This document shows positions 17,516 to 24,766 of a stretch of 64,000 bases of DNA, in pieces (position 1 is the first letter of the stretch; the number at the start of each line of letters is the position of its first letter). Position numbers and translations under genes: made by a program. The stretch covers positions 1 to 64,000 of the forward strand of contig CAPOZU010000005.1 of assembly GCA_948676835.1 (NCBI GenBank), written 5' to 3'. The DNA is from an uncultured Clostridia bacterium. Its GTDB lineage: Bacteria > Bacillota > Clostridia > TANB77 > CAG-508. The notes beneath the pieces are model-generated. The model saw nothing but the letters and a program-made list of their open reading frames with translations. It did no database searches and was not told where the DNA came from.

Positions 17516-18406
17516 ATGTATGATGATATAAGAAAAAATAAAATTAAAACTGGAATAATAGTCGCAATTTTTATGGCAATGATAAGTTGTATTATTTATT
17601 CAGTTTGTTATATGTTTGGATATAGTGAATATGCTATGTTTTTTGCACTAGTATTTTCAATTATTTCAACAATTGCTACATATTATAACTGTGATAAAAT
17701 AGTTCTTGCCTCTGTTAATGCAAGACCAGCAACTAAAGACGAAGATTTACAATTAACAAATATATTAGATGATTTAATGATTGCATCTGGAGTTCCAGTA
17801 AAGCCAAGATTATATGTTGTAGATTCTGCACAGCCTAATGCATTTGCTACAGGAAGAAATCCCGAAAATGCTATAATATGTGTTACTACAGGGTTAATAG
17901 AAAAACTAGAATATTATGAACTTGAGGGAGTTGTAGCTCATGAATTAGCACATATTAAAAATTACGACATTAGATTATCAGCAGTTATAAGTGTAATGGT
18001 AGGGTTTGTTATTATGCTATCAGATATGTTTACTAGAATTTCATTTAGACGAAGCAGAAGAGATAATGATAGTAGCAATGGAGCTCAAGCAATAATATTA
18101 ATAATTGGTTTAATATTTTTAATAATATCACCTATAATTTCTCAACTTATTCAGCTTGCTGTATCAAGAAGAAGAGAATTTTTGGCAGATGCAACAGCTA
18201 TATCGTTTACAAGAAATCCAGATGGATTAATATCTGCATTAAGAAAAATTACTGGTGATGAAGAAGAGTTAGAAACAGCAAGCAATAGTACAGCTTATAT
18301 GTATATAGTTACCCCATTTAAAAATAAAAGAAAAGAAAAAAGCAGTTTATTTTCAACTCATCCATCAACTACAGAAAGAATAGAAGCACTAGAAAATTTA
18401 AGATAA
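17516..18406 (+). CDS. htpX: HtpX-like M48 zinc metalloprotease
   Basis: 296 residues. HtpX enzymes are membrane zinc endopeptidases that degrade damaged membrane proteins. Two N-terminal helices (about 12-52) and two more around residues 155-175 and 190-210 are visible. The zinc site is HELAH at 142-146 with the third ligand E221 (REFLADA). An in-frame TTG lies 31 codons upstream, but the segment between contains a hairpin and no ribosome site. The chosen ATG follows AGAGAGGA by about 11 nt and gives the classic HtpX N-terminus (MYDDIRKNK). Confidence 0.93.
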   Translation: MYDDIRKNKIKTGIIVAIFMAMISCIIYSVCYMFGYSEYAMFFALVFSIISTIATYYNCDKIVLASVNARPATKDEDLQLTNILDDLMIASGVPVKPRLYVVDSAQPNAFATGRNPENAIICVTTGLIEKLEYYELEGVVAHELAHIKNYDIRLSAVISVMVGFVIMLSDMFTRISFRRSRRDNDSSNGAQAIILIIGLIFLIISPIISQLIQLAVSRRREFLADATAISFTRNPDGLISALRKITGDEEELETASNSTAYMYIVTPFKNKRKEKSSLFSTHPSTTERIEALENLR

Positions 18407-18420
18407 TTTTATAAATCCCC

Positions 18421-18458
18421 AAAGGAGTTCAGTATCTAAATATTGGACTTCTTTTATA
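18421..18458 (+). terminator. Probable terminator after htpX
   Basis: AAAGGAGTTCAGTAT / ATATTGGACTTCTTTT, about 15 bp with three G-T wobbles, 4-nt loop, T-rich tail. Confidence 0.65.
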
Positions 18459-18492
18459 TATATTTTTCCTAGGGAAATGGTCTTTTTCAAGA

Positions 18493-18521
18493 TTGACAAA
18501 CATATAAATACAGTATATAAT
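18493..18521 (+). promoter_or_regulatory. Promoter of G5-3D protein gene
   Basis: Consensus TTGACA, 17 bp, TATAAT. The first in-frame ATG overlaps the -10 box, which excludes it as the start. Confidence 0.88.
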
Positions 18522-18549
18522 GAAAGCGCAAATTAAGGGGGCAAAATTT

Positions 18550-19521
18550 ATGAAAACAGACGAAAAATTATCTATAAGGATAATTAGAAAAATTGTTTTT
18601 ATAAGTATTATTTTAATTTGTATACTTACAATAGGAGTTAAAGCTTCAAAATCTGAGATAAACTATGTAACGATAGTTTTTCCAGAAGGTTATGAAACTA
18701 CTGTTATGACTTCAAGTGTAAAAGTATCAGATATATTAGCTGAAAATCATACAATCATATTACCAGATGAAAAAGTATATCCAGATGTTGATTCTAATAT
18801 AGACTTAAGTAAAACAATTACAATATCTAAGTTAACAGAAGAAATTGTAGTTGTTTCTGAACAAGTTGAAAGTATAACAACAGAAGAAATACTTGGAAAG
18901 TATGTAACAGTTACAGAAAAAATAATCGTAGAACAAGTTGAAATACCTTATGAAACAATAACTAAAGACGTATCAAAAGAAGGAACTGAAACAAAAGATA
19001 AAGTACTTCAAAATGGCGTTAATGGTTTAAAAGAAATTAAATATAAAGTAAAATATCAAGATGAAGTTGAAATAGAAAGAACTGTAGTTTCTGAAACTGT
19101 AATTAAAGAACCAGTAGATAAGATTATTCAGATATCAACAAAAATAACTTCAAGATCAGCAAGTAGAACAACTGCGTCTGCAGAATCTATACAAGCAAGT
19201 GTAGAAGGAATGACTCCAAAAGTTGTTAATATGAATACATCAGCTTATTGTTCTTGTGCTAGATGTACAGGAAAAACTAATGGGATTACAAGCTCTGGAG
19301 CTCAAGCGAAAGAATGGTATACAGTTGCTGCAGGAAAAGGATATCCAATTGGAACAGTAATTTATATTCCTGCTTTAGCTAATAAACCAAATGGCGGATG
19401 GTTTGTTGTAGAAGATAGAGGTGGAGCAATATCTAATAATAGAATAGATATTTATATGGGCTCTCATTCATCTGCAATAACTTTTGGAAGAAGAAATTTA
19501 GAATGTTATGTTTATGAATAA
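18550..19521 (+). CDS. DUF348-G5-3D domain cell-wall protein
   Basis: 323 residues. One N-terminal membrane helix or uncleaved signal (about 13-33), then a DUF348 ubiquitin-like repeat (about 35-95) and a G5 domain (about 120-190). The C-terminal 3D domain (about 225-323) has VVEDRGGAI and NRIDIYM, giving the conserved aspartates, and FGRR near the end. This architecture matches YabE/YocH-type and Rpf-like clostridial proteins, thought to be lytic transglycosylase-type peptidoglycan hydrolases. The start is chosen because AAGGGGG lies 8 nt upstream and downstream of the promoter; the earlier ATG is inside the -10 box. Monocistronic. Confidence 0.9.
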   Translation: MKTDEKLSIRIIRKIVFISIILICILTIGVKASKSEINYVTIVFPEGYETTVMTSSVKVSDILAENHTIILPDEKVYPDVDSNIDLSKTITISKLTEEIVVVSEQVESITTEEILGKYVTVTEKIIVEQVEIPYETITKDVSKEGTETKDKVLQNGVNGLKEIKYKVKYQDEVEIERTVVSETVIKEPVDKIIQISTKITSRSASRTTASAESIQASVEGMTPKVVNMNTSAYCSCARCTGKTNGITSSGAQAKEWYTVAAGKGYPIGTVIYIPALANKPNGGWFVVEDRGGAISNNRIDIYMGSHSSAITFGRRNLECYVYE

Positions 19522-19525
19522 AATT

Positions 19526-19568
19526 AAAAGTGAAATTTAAGGAGAGCATCCTTAAATTTCACTTTTTT
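19526..19568 (+). terminator. Terminator, copy 2 of a recurrent sequence
   Basis: AAAAGTGAAATTTAAGGA / TCCTTAAATTTCACTTTT around GAGCA, then T run. Same arms as the terminators at 14638 and 23679. Confidence 0.92.
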
Positions 19569-19569
19569 G

Positions 19570-19598
19570 TTGACAAATATTATTTTGTGTTGTATTAT
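19570..19598 (+). promoter_or_regulatory. Promoter of comM-dprA-yraN operon
   Basis: TTGACA, 17 bp, TATTAT. It starts directly after the preceding terminator's T tract. Confidence 0.85.
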
Positions 19599-19613
19599 AC
19601 TAAAAATTATTTC

Positions 19614-19629
19614 TTGAGCGTTCGCTCAA
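19614..19629 (+). promoter_or_regulatory. Palindromic operator candidate at the start of the comM operon
   Basis: Perfect dyad TTGAGCG-TT-CGCTCAA, about 15 bp after the -10 box, therefore at about +9 of the transcript. Its size and spacing resemble TetR/AcrR-family operators. A repressor bound here would block early elongation. Confidence 0.55.
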
Positions 19630-19680
19630 AAATTTCCAAATTAAAATTAAATATCTACTAATATGAAAGGAGTGATGCTT

Positions 19681-21198
19681 TTGCTATCATTTGTTAAAAG
19701 CATGTGCTTACAGGGTTTAGAAGGAATAATAATTAATGTTGAAATAGATATTTCTTCTGGTATGCCTTGTTGGGAGATAGTAGGTCTTCCAGATACAAAT
19801 ATAAAAGAATCTAAAGAAAGAGTAAGAACTGCTATTAAAAATTGTGGAATTGAATTACTAAGTAGAAGATATATTATTAATTTATCTCCTGCAAATGTAA
19901 GAAAAACAGGAACTATCCTAGATTTAGCAATTGCAGTTGGAATTTTAACTTCAATGAAAACAATTAAATGTACTAACATAGAAGAAACTATTTTTATTGG
20001 AGAATTATCCTTAGATGGAAAGTTAAACAAAGTAAATGGAGTTTTACCAATCTGTATTGAGGCAAAGAAAAAAGGAATAAAAAGAGTTATTTTACCAAAA
20101 GAGAATGTTGGAGAAGCTTCTATAACAAGTGGAATAGAAGTAATAGGTGTTAACAATTTAAAAGAATTAATTGATTTTTTGAATGGAAAAAAAGAGATTT
20201 TAAAAGAAGAAATTAATATAAGTAATATTTTTGAAGAAATCCAAGAAGATTTGCTAGATTACTCTGATGTAAAAGGTCATGAAATGTCTAAGAGAGCTTT
20301 GGAAATTGCTGCTGCAGGAGGACATAATTGTTTGATGTTTGGTAGTGCAGGATCAGGTAAAACTATGATGGCAAAAAGATTTCCTACTATTTTGCCAGAT
20401 TTGAGTTTTGAAGAAGCATTAGAAATTACAAAGATTCATAGTGTTGCTGGTATTTTAAAAAATCAGAATTTAATTTCAAAAAGACCTTTTAGAGCTCCAC
20501 ATCATAAAATAACAGAAACAGCTTTAATAGGTGGAGGGAGAATACCAAAACCAGGAGAAGTTAGCTTAGCCCATTTGGGTGTGTTATTTTTAGATGAACT
20601 ACTTGAATTTGATAAAAAAACTTTAGAAATATTAAGAATACCCATGGAAGATAAACAAATCAATATAACTAGACTGGAAGCTGTAGTATCTTATCCATGT
20701 AATTTTACTACTATTGCAAGTATGAATCCATGTCCTTGTGGATATTATGGAAGTAAAATAAAAGAGTGTACTTGTACAGAAAATCAAAGACAAAATTATA
20801 GAGCAAAACTTAGTGGACCTTTAATAGATAGGTTTGATTTACAAGTACAAGTGAGTTCTATCGATTATTCTAAATTAAGAGAAAAAAATATAGAAAACTC
20901 AATTACTATTAAGAAAAGAGTTAATAAAGCAAGAGAGATTCAAAGTAATAGATATAAAAATGAGAGAATATATTCTAACTCAGAGCTTACAGCCAAAATG
21001 CTTGAAAAATATTGTTTTTTAGATAAACAAATATTTAAAGTATTACAAGAATATCTTGAATTATATAAATTATCTAATAGAGCGTATTCAAAGATTTTGA
21101 AAGTTGCTAGGACAATTGCTGATTTAGCAGGAGAAGAAAAAATATCTTTAGAACATATACTTGAAGCTATGCAATATAGAATTTTAGATAAAGAATAG
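19681..21198 (+). CDS. comM: ComM/YifB-family AAA+ ATPase
   Basis: 505 residues. Residues 1-~170 are the ChlI-like N-terminal domain (DISSGMPCWEIVGLPD...KESKERV). The AAA+ Mg-chelatase-like core has Walker A GSAGSGKT at 221-228 and Walker B VLFLDE at 301-306. Four cysteines (C351, C353, C363, C365) form a likely zinc site, and a helical C-terminal domain follows. In Vibrio and Haemophilus ComM is a hexameric helicase that promotes branch migration during integration of transformed DNA. I start at TTG because the AAAGGAG box is 8 nt upstream of it and only 2 nt from the nearest ATG; this gives the family's usual MLS-x-V start. First gene of an operon with dprA and yraN. Confidence 0.93.
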   Translation: MLSFVKSMCLQGLEGIIINVEIDISSGMPCWEIVGLPDTNIKESKERVRTAIKNCGIELLSRRYIINLSPANVRKTGTILDLAIAVGILTSMKTIKCTNIEETIFIGELSLDGKLNKVNGVLPICIEAKKKGIKRVILPKENVGEASITSGIEVIGVNNLKELIDFLNGKKEILKEEINISNIFEEIQEDLLDYSDVKGHEMSKRALEIAAAGGHNCLMFGSAGSGKTMMAKRFPTILPDLSFEEALEITKIHSVAGILKNQNLISKRPFRAPHHKITETALIGGGRIPKPGEVSLAHLGVLFLDELLEFDKKTLEILRIPMEDKQINITRLEAVVSYPCNFTTIASMNPCPCGYYGSKIKECTCTENQRQNYRAKLSGPLIDRFDLQVQVSSIDYSKLREKNIENSITIKKRVNKAREIQSNRYKNERIYSNSELTAKMLEKYCFLDKQIFKVLQEYLELYKLSNRAYSKILKVARTIADLAGEEKISLEHILEAMQYRILDKE

Positions 21199-21209
21199 AA
21201 AGGAAAGGT

Positions 21210-22073
21210 ATGGAAATTTTAAAATTAGAACCAAAAGATTTTCCAATTAAATTACAAAAAATAAAAGATTCTCCAAAACAATTATATTATATAGGAAATA
21301 TAAGCTTATTATATCAAGATAGCTTTGCAATTGTTGGAACTAGAAAGATAACAGATTATGGGGTAAAAATTTGTAAAGCGTTTTCTAAAGAATTCTCTTT
21401 ACGAGATATTCCAATTGTTAGTGGTATGGCAATAGGAACAGATACAATTGCACATAAAACAGCTATTGAATATGGAGGAGGTACAATAGCTGTTTTAGGT
21501 GGAGGATTAGAAAGGATATTTCCTGTTCAAAATTATGATTTGTTTAGAAGGATTATAGAAAATGGTGGATTAGTTCTAAGTGAATATGAAAATAATGTTA
21601 AACCTAATAAAACAACTTTTCCACAGAGAAATAGAATTGTAACTGCAATATCAGAAGGCGTTTTAGTAATAGAAGCTGCATATAGAAGTGGAACTTCAAT
21701 AACTGCAAATCATGCATGGAAACAGGAAAAGAAGGTGTTTGCCATACCAGGGAAAATAGATAGTTCTTTAGGTATTGGTACAAATATTTTAATAAAACAA
21801 GGTGCAATTTTAACAACAACAATTAGTGATATACTAATAAATTATCCACAATTTATGAATAAAAAGAGGAAAAGTAATCCATCAAAAAAGATCAAAAAGG
21901 AATATAAGAAAATTTATCAAATTTTAACTGAATCAGCAAGCAGTATTGATGATTTAATATGTCAAACAGATTATAAAATCACAGATCTTTTAAAAATATT
22001 ATCAAATATGCAAATAGAAAATATTATTATTCAAGATATGGGAGTATATAAAATAAATGAGGAATTTTCATAA
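21210..22073 (+). CDS. dprA: DNA-processing protein DprA
   Basis: 287 residues. DprA/Smf loads RecA onto incoming single-stranded DNA during transformation. The extended Rossmann core is complete: AIVGTRKITDYG, SGMAIGTDTIAH, AVLGGGLERIFP, and LSEY...PQRNRIVTAISEGVLVIEA followed by SGTSITA. The C-terminal ~70 residues look like the winged-helix DprA_WH domain (IYQILTESASSIDDL). AGGAAAGG lies 5-6 nt before ATG. It is 11 bp after comM and overlaps yraN by 17 bp. Confidence 0.95.
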   Translation: MEILKLEPKDFPIKLQKIKDSPKQLYYIGNISLLYQDSFAIVGTRKITDYGVKICKAFSKEFSLRDIPIVSGMAIGTDTIAHKTAIEYGGGTIAVLGGGLERIFPVQNYDLFRRIIENGGLVLSEYENNVKPNKTTFPQRNRIVTAISEGVLVIEAAYRSGTSITANHAWKQEKKVFAIPGKIDSSLGIGTNILIKQGAILTTTISDILINYPQFMNKKRKSNPSKKIKKEYKKIYQILTESASSIDDLICQTDYKITDLLKILSNMQIENIIIQDMGVYKINEEFS

Positions 22074-22428
22074 TAAATATACAGGAAATATGGGTGAAGA
22101 TGAGGTATGTAAATATTTAATAAAAAATAATTATAATATATTACAAAGGAATTTTTTGTGTAAAAGCGGAGAAATTGATATTATAGCTCTTGATATAGAT
22201 AGAAATGAATATGTTTTTATAGAAGTAAAAACAAGGCTTTCTAAAAAATGTGGAAGACCAGCAGAAGCAGTAGATATTAATAAAAGAAAACATATTATAA
22301 ATGCAACTAGATATTATATATATATAAATAAATTGGAAAAAAGAGATATACGTTTTGATGTTATTGAAGTATATCTTTATAAAAGAATTATAAATCATAT
22401 AAAGAATGCATTTTATACAAGCTATTAA
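22057..22428 (+). CDS. yraN: YraN/UPF0102 endonuclease-like protein
   Basis: 123 residues, restriction-endonuclease fold. The core SGEIDIIA...YVFIEVKTR gives the E-D-ExK catalytic pattern of the PD-(D/E)XK superfamily, preceded by G-x-x-GE-x-x-x-x-YL and followed by A-V-x-x-x-K-x-x-x-I. YraN is commonly next to dprA, but its substrate is not established. The start inside dprA gives a 17-bp overlap and suggests coupled translation. Last gene of the comM-dprA-yraN operon. Confidence 0.9.
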   Translation: MRNFHNKYTGNMGEDEVCKYLIKNNYNILQRNFLCKSGEIDIIALDIDRNEYVFIEVKTRLSKKCGRPAEAVDINKRKHIINATRYYIYINKLEKRDIRFDVIEVYLYKRIINHIKNAFYTSY

Positions 22429-22458
22429 ATATTAATAAAGCTTAATAAATAATATACT

Positions 22459-22486
22459 TGTTTTTTAATATCTTTATAGTTATAAT
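22459..22486 (+). promoter_or_regulatory. Promoter of AI-2E permease gene
   Basis: TTGTTT, 16 bp, TATAAT, about 35 bp before the ATG. Confidence 0.55.
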
Positions 22487-22521
22487 AAATTTGTATAACT
22501 ATATGAAGGAAGGAACATTTT

Positions 22522-23676
22522 ATGAATAAAAAAGAATGGAGAAAATGGCTATATTGGTTTTCTTTTGCAGTAGCTGTAATTGCTGTATATAAAGTAATAA
22601 GTAGTGTATCTTCAATATTTGGAGTATTTGGAAACTTTTTTCAAATAATAGCACCATTTTTTATGGCTTTACTTTTAGCATATATTTTATATATGCCATG
22701 CAAAGGAATCGAAAATGCCCTAAAAACGTCAAAATGTAATTTTTTGGACAAGCATTCAAGAGGTTTAAGTGTATTTTTTACATATTTAATTACATTTTTA
22801 ACAATTTTCATAATTATTAATTTTGTAATACCGAATGTTGTAACAAGTGTAAAAGATTTAATTGCTAATGTACCAAATTATTATAATAGTGCATTAGAAT
22901 ATTTAGAAAATTTGGATGATGATTCACTTTTAGCAAAGTTAAAAATTAATGAATATATTAAAGAACTTCAAGAAATTGATATTTTAACAGAAGCGGTTAA
23001 GTGGATAGATTTAGAAAATATAAATTCTTATATACAAGGGATTGTAGGAGCAACAAAATTTGTATTTGATTTATTTGTTACTATAGTTGTTTCTGTATAC
23101 ATGTTGTTAGAAAGAAATGATATAAAAAGCTTTCTAGTAAATTTATCTGGAGCAATTTTTTCTAAGAAAACGAATGAATCTATTTCAACATATTTTAGAA
23201 AGACAAATAGTATTTTCTTTAGCTATATTTCAGGTCAAATAATTGATGCTGTAGTTGTAGGGTTTATAATTGGAATTGCTTTAAGTATTATGAAAGTTAA
23301 ATATGGAATTTTATTAGGATTCTTAGTTGGTTTATTTAATATTATTCCATATTTTGGTGCGATTTTTGCAGTTACTTTAACTATTTTAATTACAATTTTT
23401 ACAGGCGGAATTGCAAAAGCAATTGCAGTAGGAATAATAATTATCATATTACAACAAATTGATGCTAATATTATTAATCCAAAAATCTTAGGAACATCTT
23501 TAAATTTAAGCCCAATACTTGTTATATTTGCTGTTTCAGTAGGTGGAAGTTATTTTGGGGTATTAGGAATGTTTTTAGGAGTTCCAGCAATTGCATTTAT
23601 AAAATTACTACTTACTAATTTTATCGAATATAGAAATAAAAAAAGATTTGAATTAGAATTTAAACTTAAAGAATAA
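22522..23676 (+). CDS. AI-2E family transporter
   Basis: 384 residues, polytopic. Two or three N-terminal helices, a soluble segment (about 105-175), then four or five more helices. The family signature is near residues 270-290 (GILLGFLVGLFNIIPYFGA) and again in the last segment (GVPAIAFIKLL). This family includes YdgG/TqsA, sodium/proton antiporters and putative autoinducer exporters; substrate specificity cannot be deduced here. A GGAAGGA ribosome site is present. Single gene, ended by a copy of the recurrent terminator. Confidence 0.92.
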   Translation: MNKKEWRKWLYWFSFAVAVIAVYKVISSVSSIFGVFGNFFQIIAPFFMALLLAYILYMPCKGIENALKTSKCNFLDKHSRGLSVFFTYLITFLTIFIIINFVIPNVVTSVKDLIANVPNYYNSALEYLENLDDDSLLAKLKINEYIKELQEIDILTEAVKWIDLENINSYIQGIVGATKFVFDLFVTIVVSVYMLLERNDIKSFLVNLSGAIFSKKTNESISTYFRKTNSIFFSYISGQIIDAVVVGFIIGIALSIMKVKYGILLGFLVGLFNIIPYFGAIFAVTLTILITIFTGGIAKAIAVGIIIIILQQIDANIINPKILGTSLNLSPILVIFAVSVGGSYFGVLGMFLGVPAIAFIKLLLTNFIEYRNKKRFELEFKLKE

Positions 23677-23678
23677 AG

Positions 23679-23720
23679 AAAAGTGAAATTTAGGGGGTGT
23701 TCCTTAAATTTCACTTTTTT
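23679..23720. terminator. Bidirectional terminator, copy 3 of a recurrent sequence
   Basis: AAAGTGAAATTTAGGG / TCCTTAAATTTCACTTTT with T run, between converging genes. Arms nearly identical to copies at 14638 and 19526. Confidence 0.92.
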
Positions 23721-23722
23721 GT

Positions 23723-24307
23723 TTAGTTAATTTTAAAGTTTGTAATAATATCATTTATAAGTTTATGGTTAGAATTAAGTGTATCAAGTGGAAATTCTAT
23801 GTCAATAACATAATACCCAGTATCTGTTTGGATCCATATAATTTGTAAAAAATATGCTATATTATTATCTAAATAATGAAGACTATATGAATATGCTTGA
23901 TTTCCATTTATATTTAAATCTGCTATTTCAGATAGATTTGAATATGTATCAAAAGTTTTTATATATGATTCTCTGTCAGTAGAAACTATATTATTAAAGT
24001 TTCTATCTGGAACTAATTCTTTGTGAGAAACAAAAATATCTATATTGTTTTCTGTTCTTAGTTCTAAAATATAATTTTGTTTAGGTTTGTATTCTGAAAA
24101 TCCATATTCTTTTGGAAGAAGGAGACTTATACTTTTATCGTTACTCATAAAAGTTATATTTGGGTCAGAAATTTCTGCTTTTTGGTCTTCAGTTTTTTTA
24201 AAAATTTTAGGAACAAGAAAAATTACAATAATTAGTATTATAATGATAGCCAGTATCAAAACTTTTTTAATATTTAATTCTCTATGAAATTGAAACAATT
24301 CATTCAT
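23723..24307 (-). CDS. Hypothetical membrane-anchored extracytoplasmic protein
   Basis: 194 residues. A short cytoplasmic tail, one membrane helix (about 16-34, VLILAIIIILIIVIFLVP), then about 160 residues outside. The soluble part alternates strands and helices (a PLPKEYGF-like start, ending DIITNFKI) in the manner of PsbP/DUF-type stress or lipoprotein domains, but I cannot name the family. GAGGT lies 7 nt before ATG. Monocistronic, minus strand, converging on the AI-2E gene. The 210 bp upstream to the rpoB promoter holds nothing I can identify. Confidence 0.7.
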   Translation of the reverse strand: MNELFQFHRELNIKKVLILAIIIILIIVIFLVPKIFKKTEDQKAEISDPNITFMSNDKSISLLLPKEYGFSEYKPKQNYILELRTENNIDIFVSHKELVPDRNFNNIVSTDRESYIKTFDTYSNLSEIADLNINGNQAYSYSLHYLDNNIAYFLQIIWIQTDTGYYVIDIEFPLDTLNSNHKLINDIITNFKIN

Positions 24308-24520
24308 TTTATTACCTCTTAAATTTTTAATACTAAACTAGAACTATTATCTAAGAAAATTAAGAAATAGCAATAGTTATAAGTCATATTTAATATATAT
24401 CATTTTAAAATAAAAATCAATATTAAAGCTTTATTACATTTATATAAAATTTAAATTTCTAAAAAATAAAAAAATAAATGCTAAATCCTATAATTTTGTA
24501 GGAAAACATCTTGTAAAAGC

Positions 24521-24549
24521 TTGACTATTTTACATATATATAATATAAT
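24521..24549 (+). promoter_or_regulatory. Promoter of rpoB
   Basis: TTGACT, 17 bp, TATAAT. It implies a leader of about 210 nt and shows that rpoB is transcribed from its own promoter here; no rplJ-rplL genes precede it. Confidence 0.85.
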
Positions 24550-24555
24550 ATTGTA

Positions 24556-24766
24556 GTGATTTTATGGGATAAGTGCGCCTTATTCTATAAAATATATGTT
24601 ACGAAACGTTTAATAGGAGGAATTGAGTAAGAGTGGAACTGTTTTAAAAAGATATTTTTTGGCAGGGATTTCTTTTTATAACAACAACCTTTTATTGCAA
24701 GAAGGACCTATTAAATAAAATATACATTATTACCTGCTAAATTTATTATGAAGGTGGTATTTTATT
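24556..24766 (+). promoter_or_regulatory. rpoB leader with 5' hairpin and possible leader ORF
   Basis: A 15-bp stem with two wobble pairs (24559-24573 with 24579-24593, loop TGCGC) starts at the predicted transcript end. Next, AGGAGG (24615-24620) is followed by TTG at 24623, opening a 31-codon frame (MSKSGTVLKRYFLAG...EGPIK) that stops at 24716-24718. A GTG at 24632 would give only 4 codons. Either could be a regulatory leader peptide. The spacing to TTG is only 2 nt, so translation is unproven. Confidence 0.4.
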
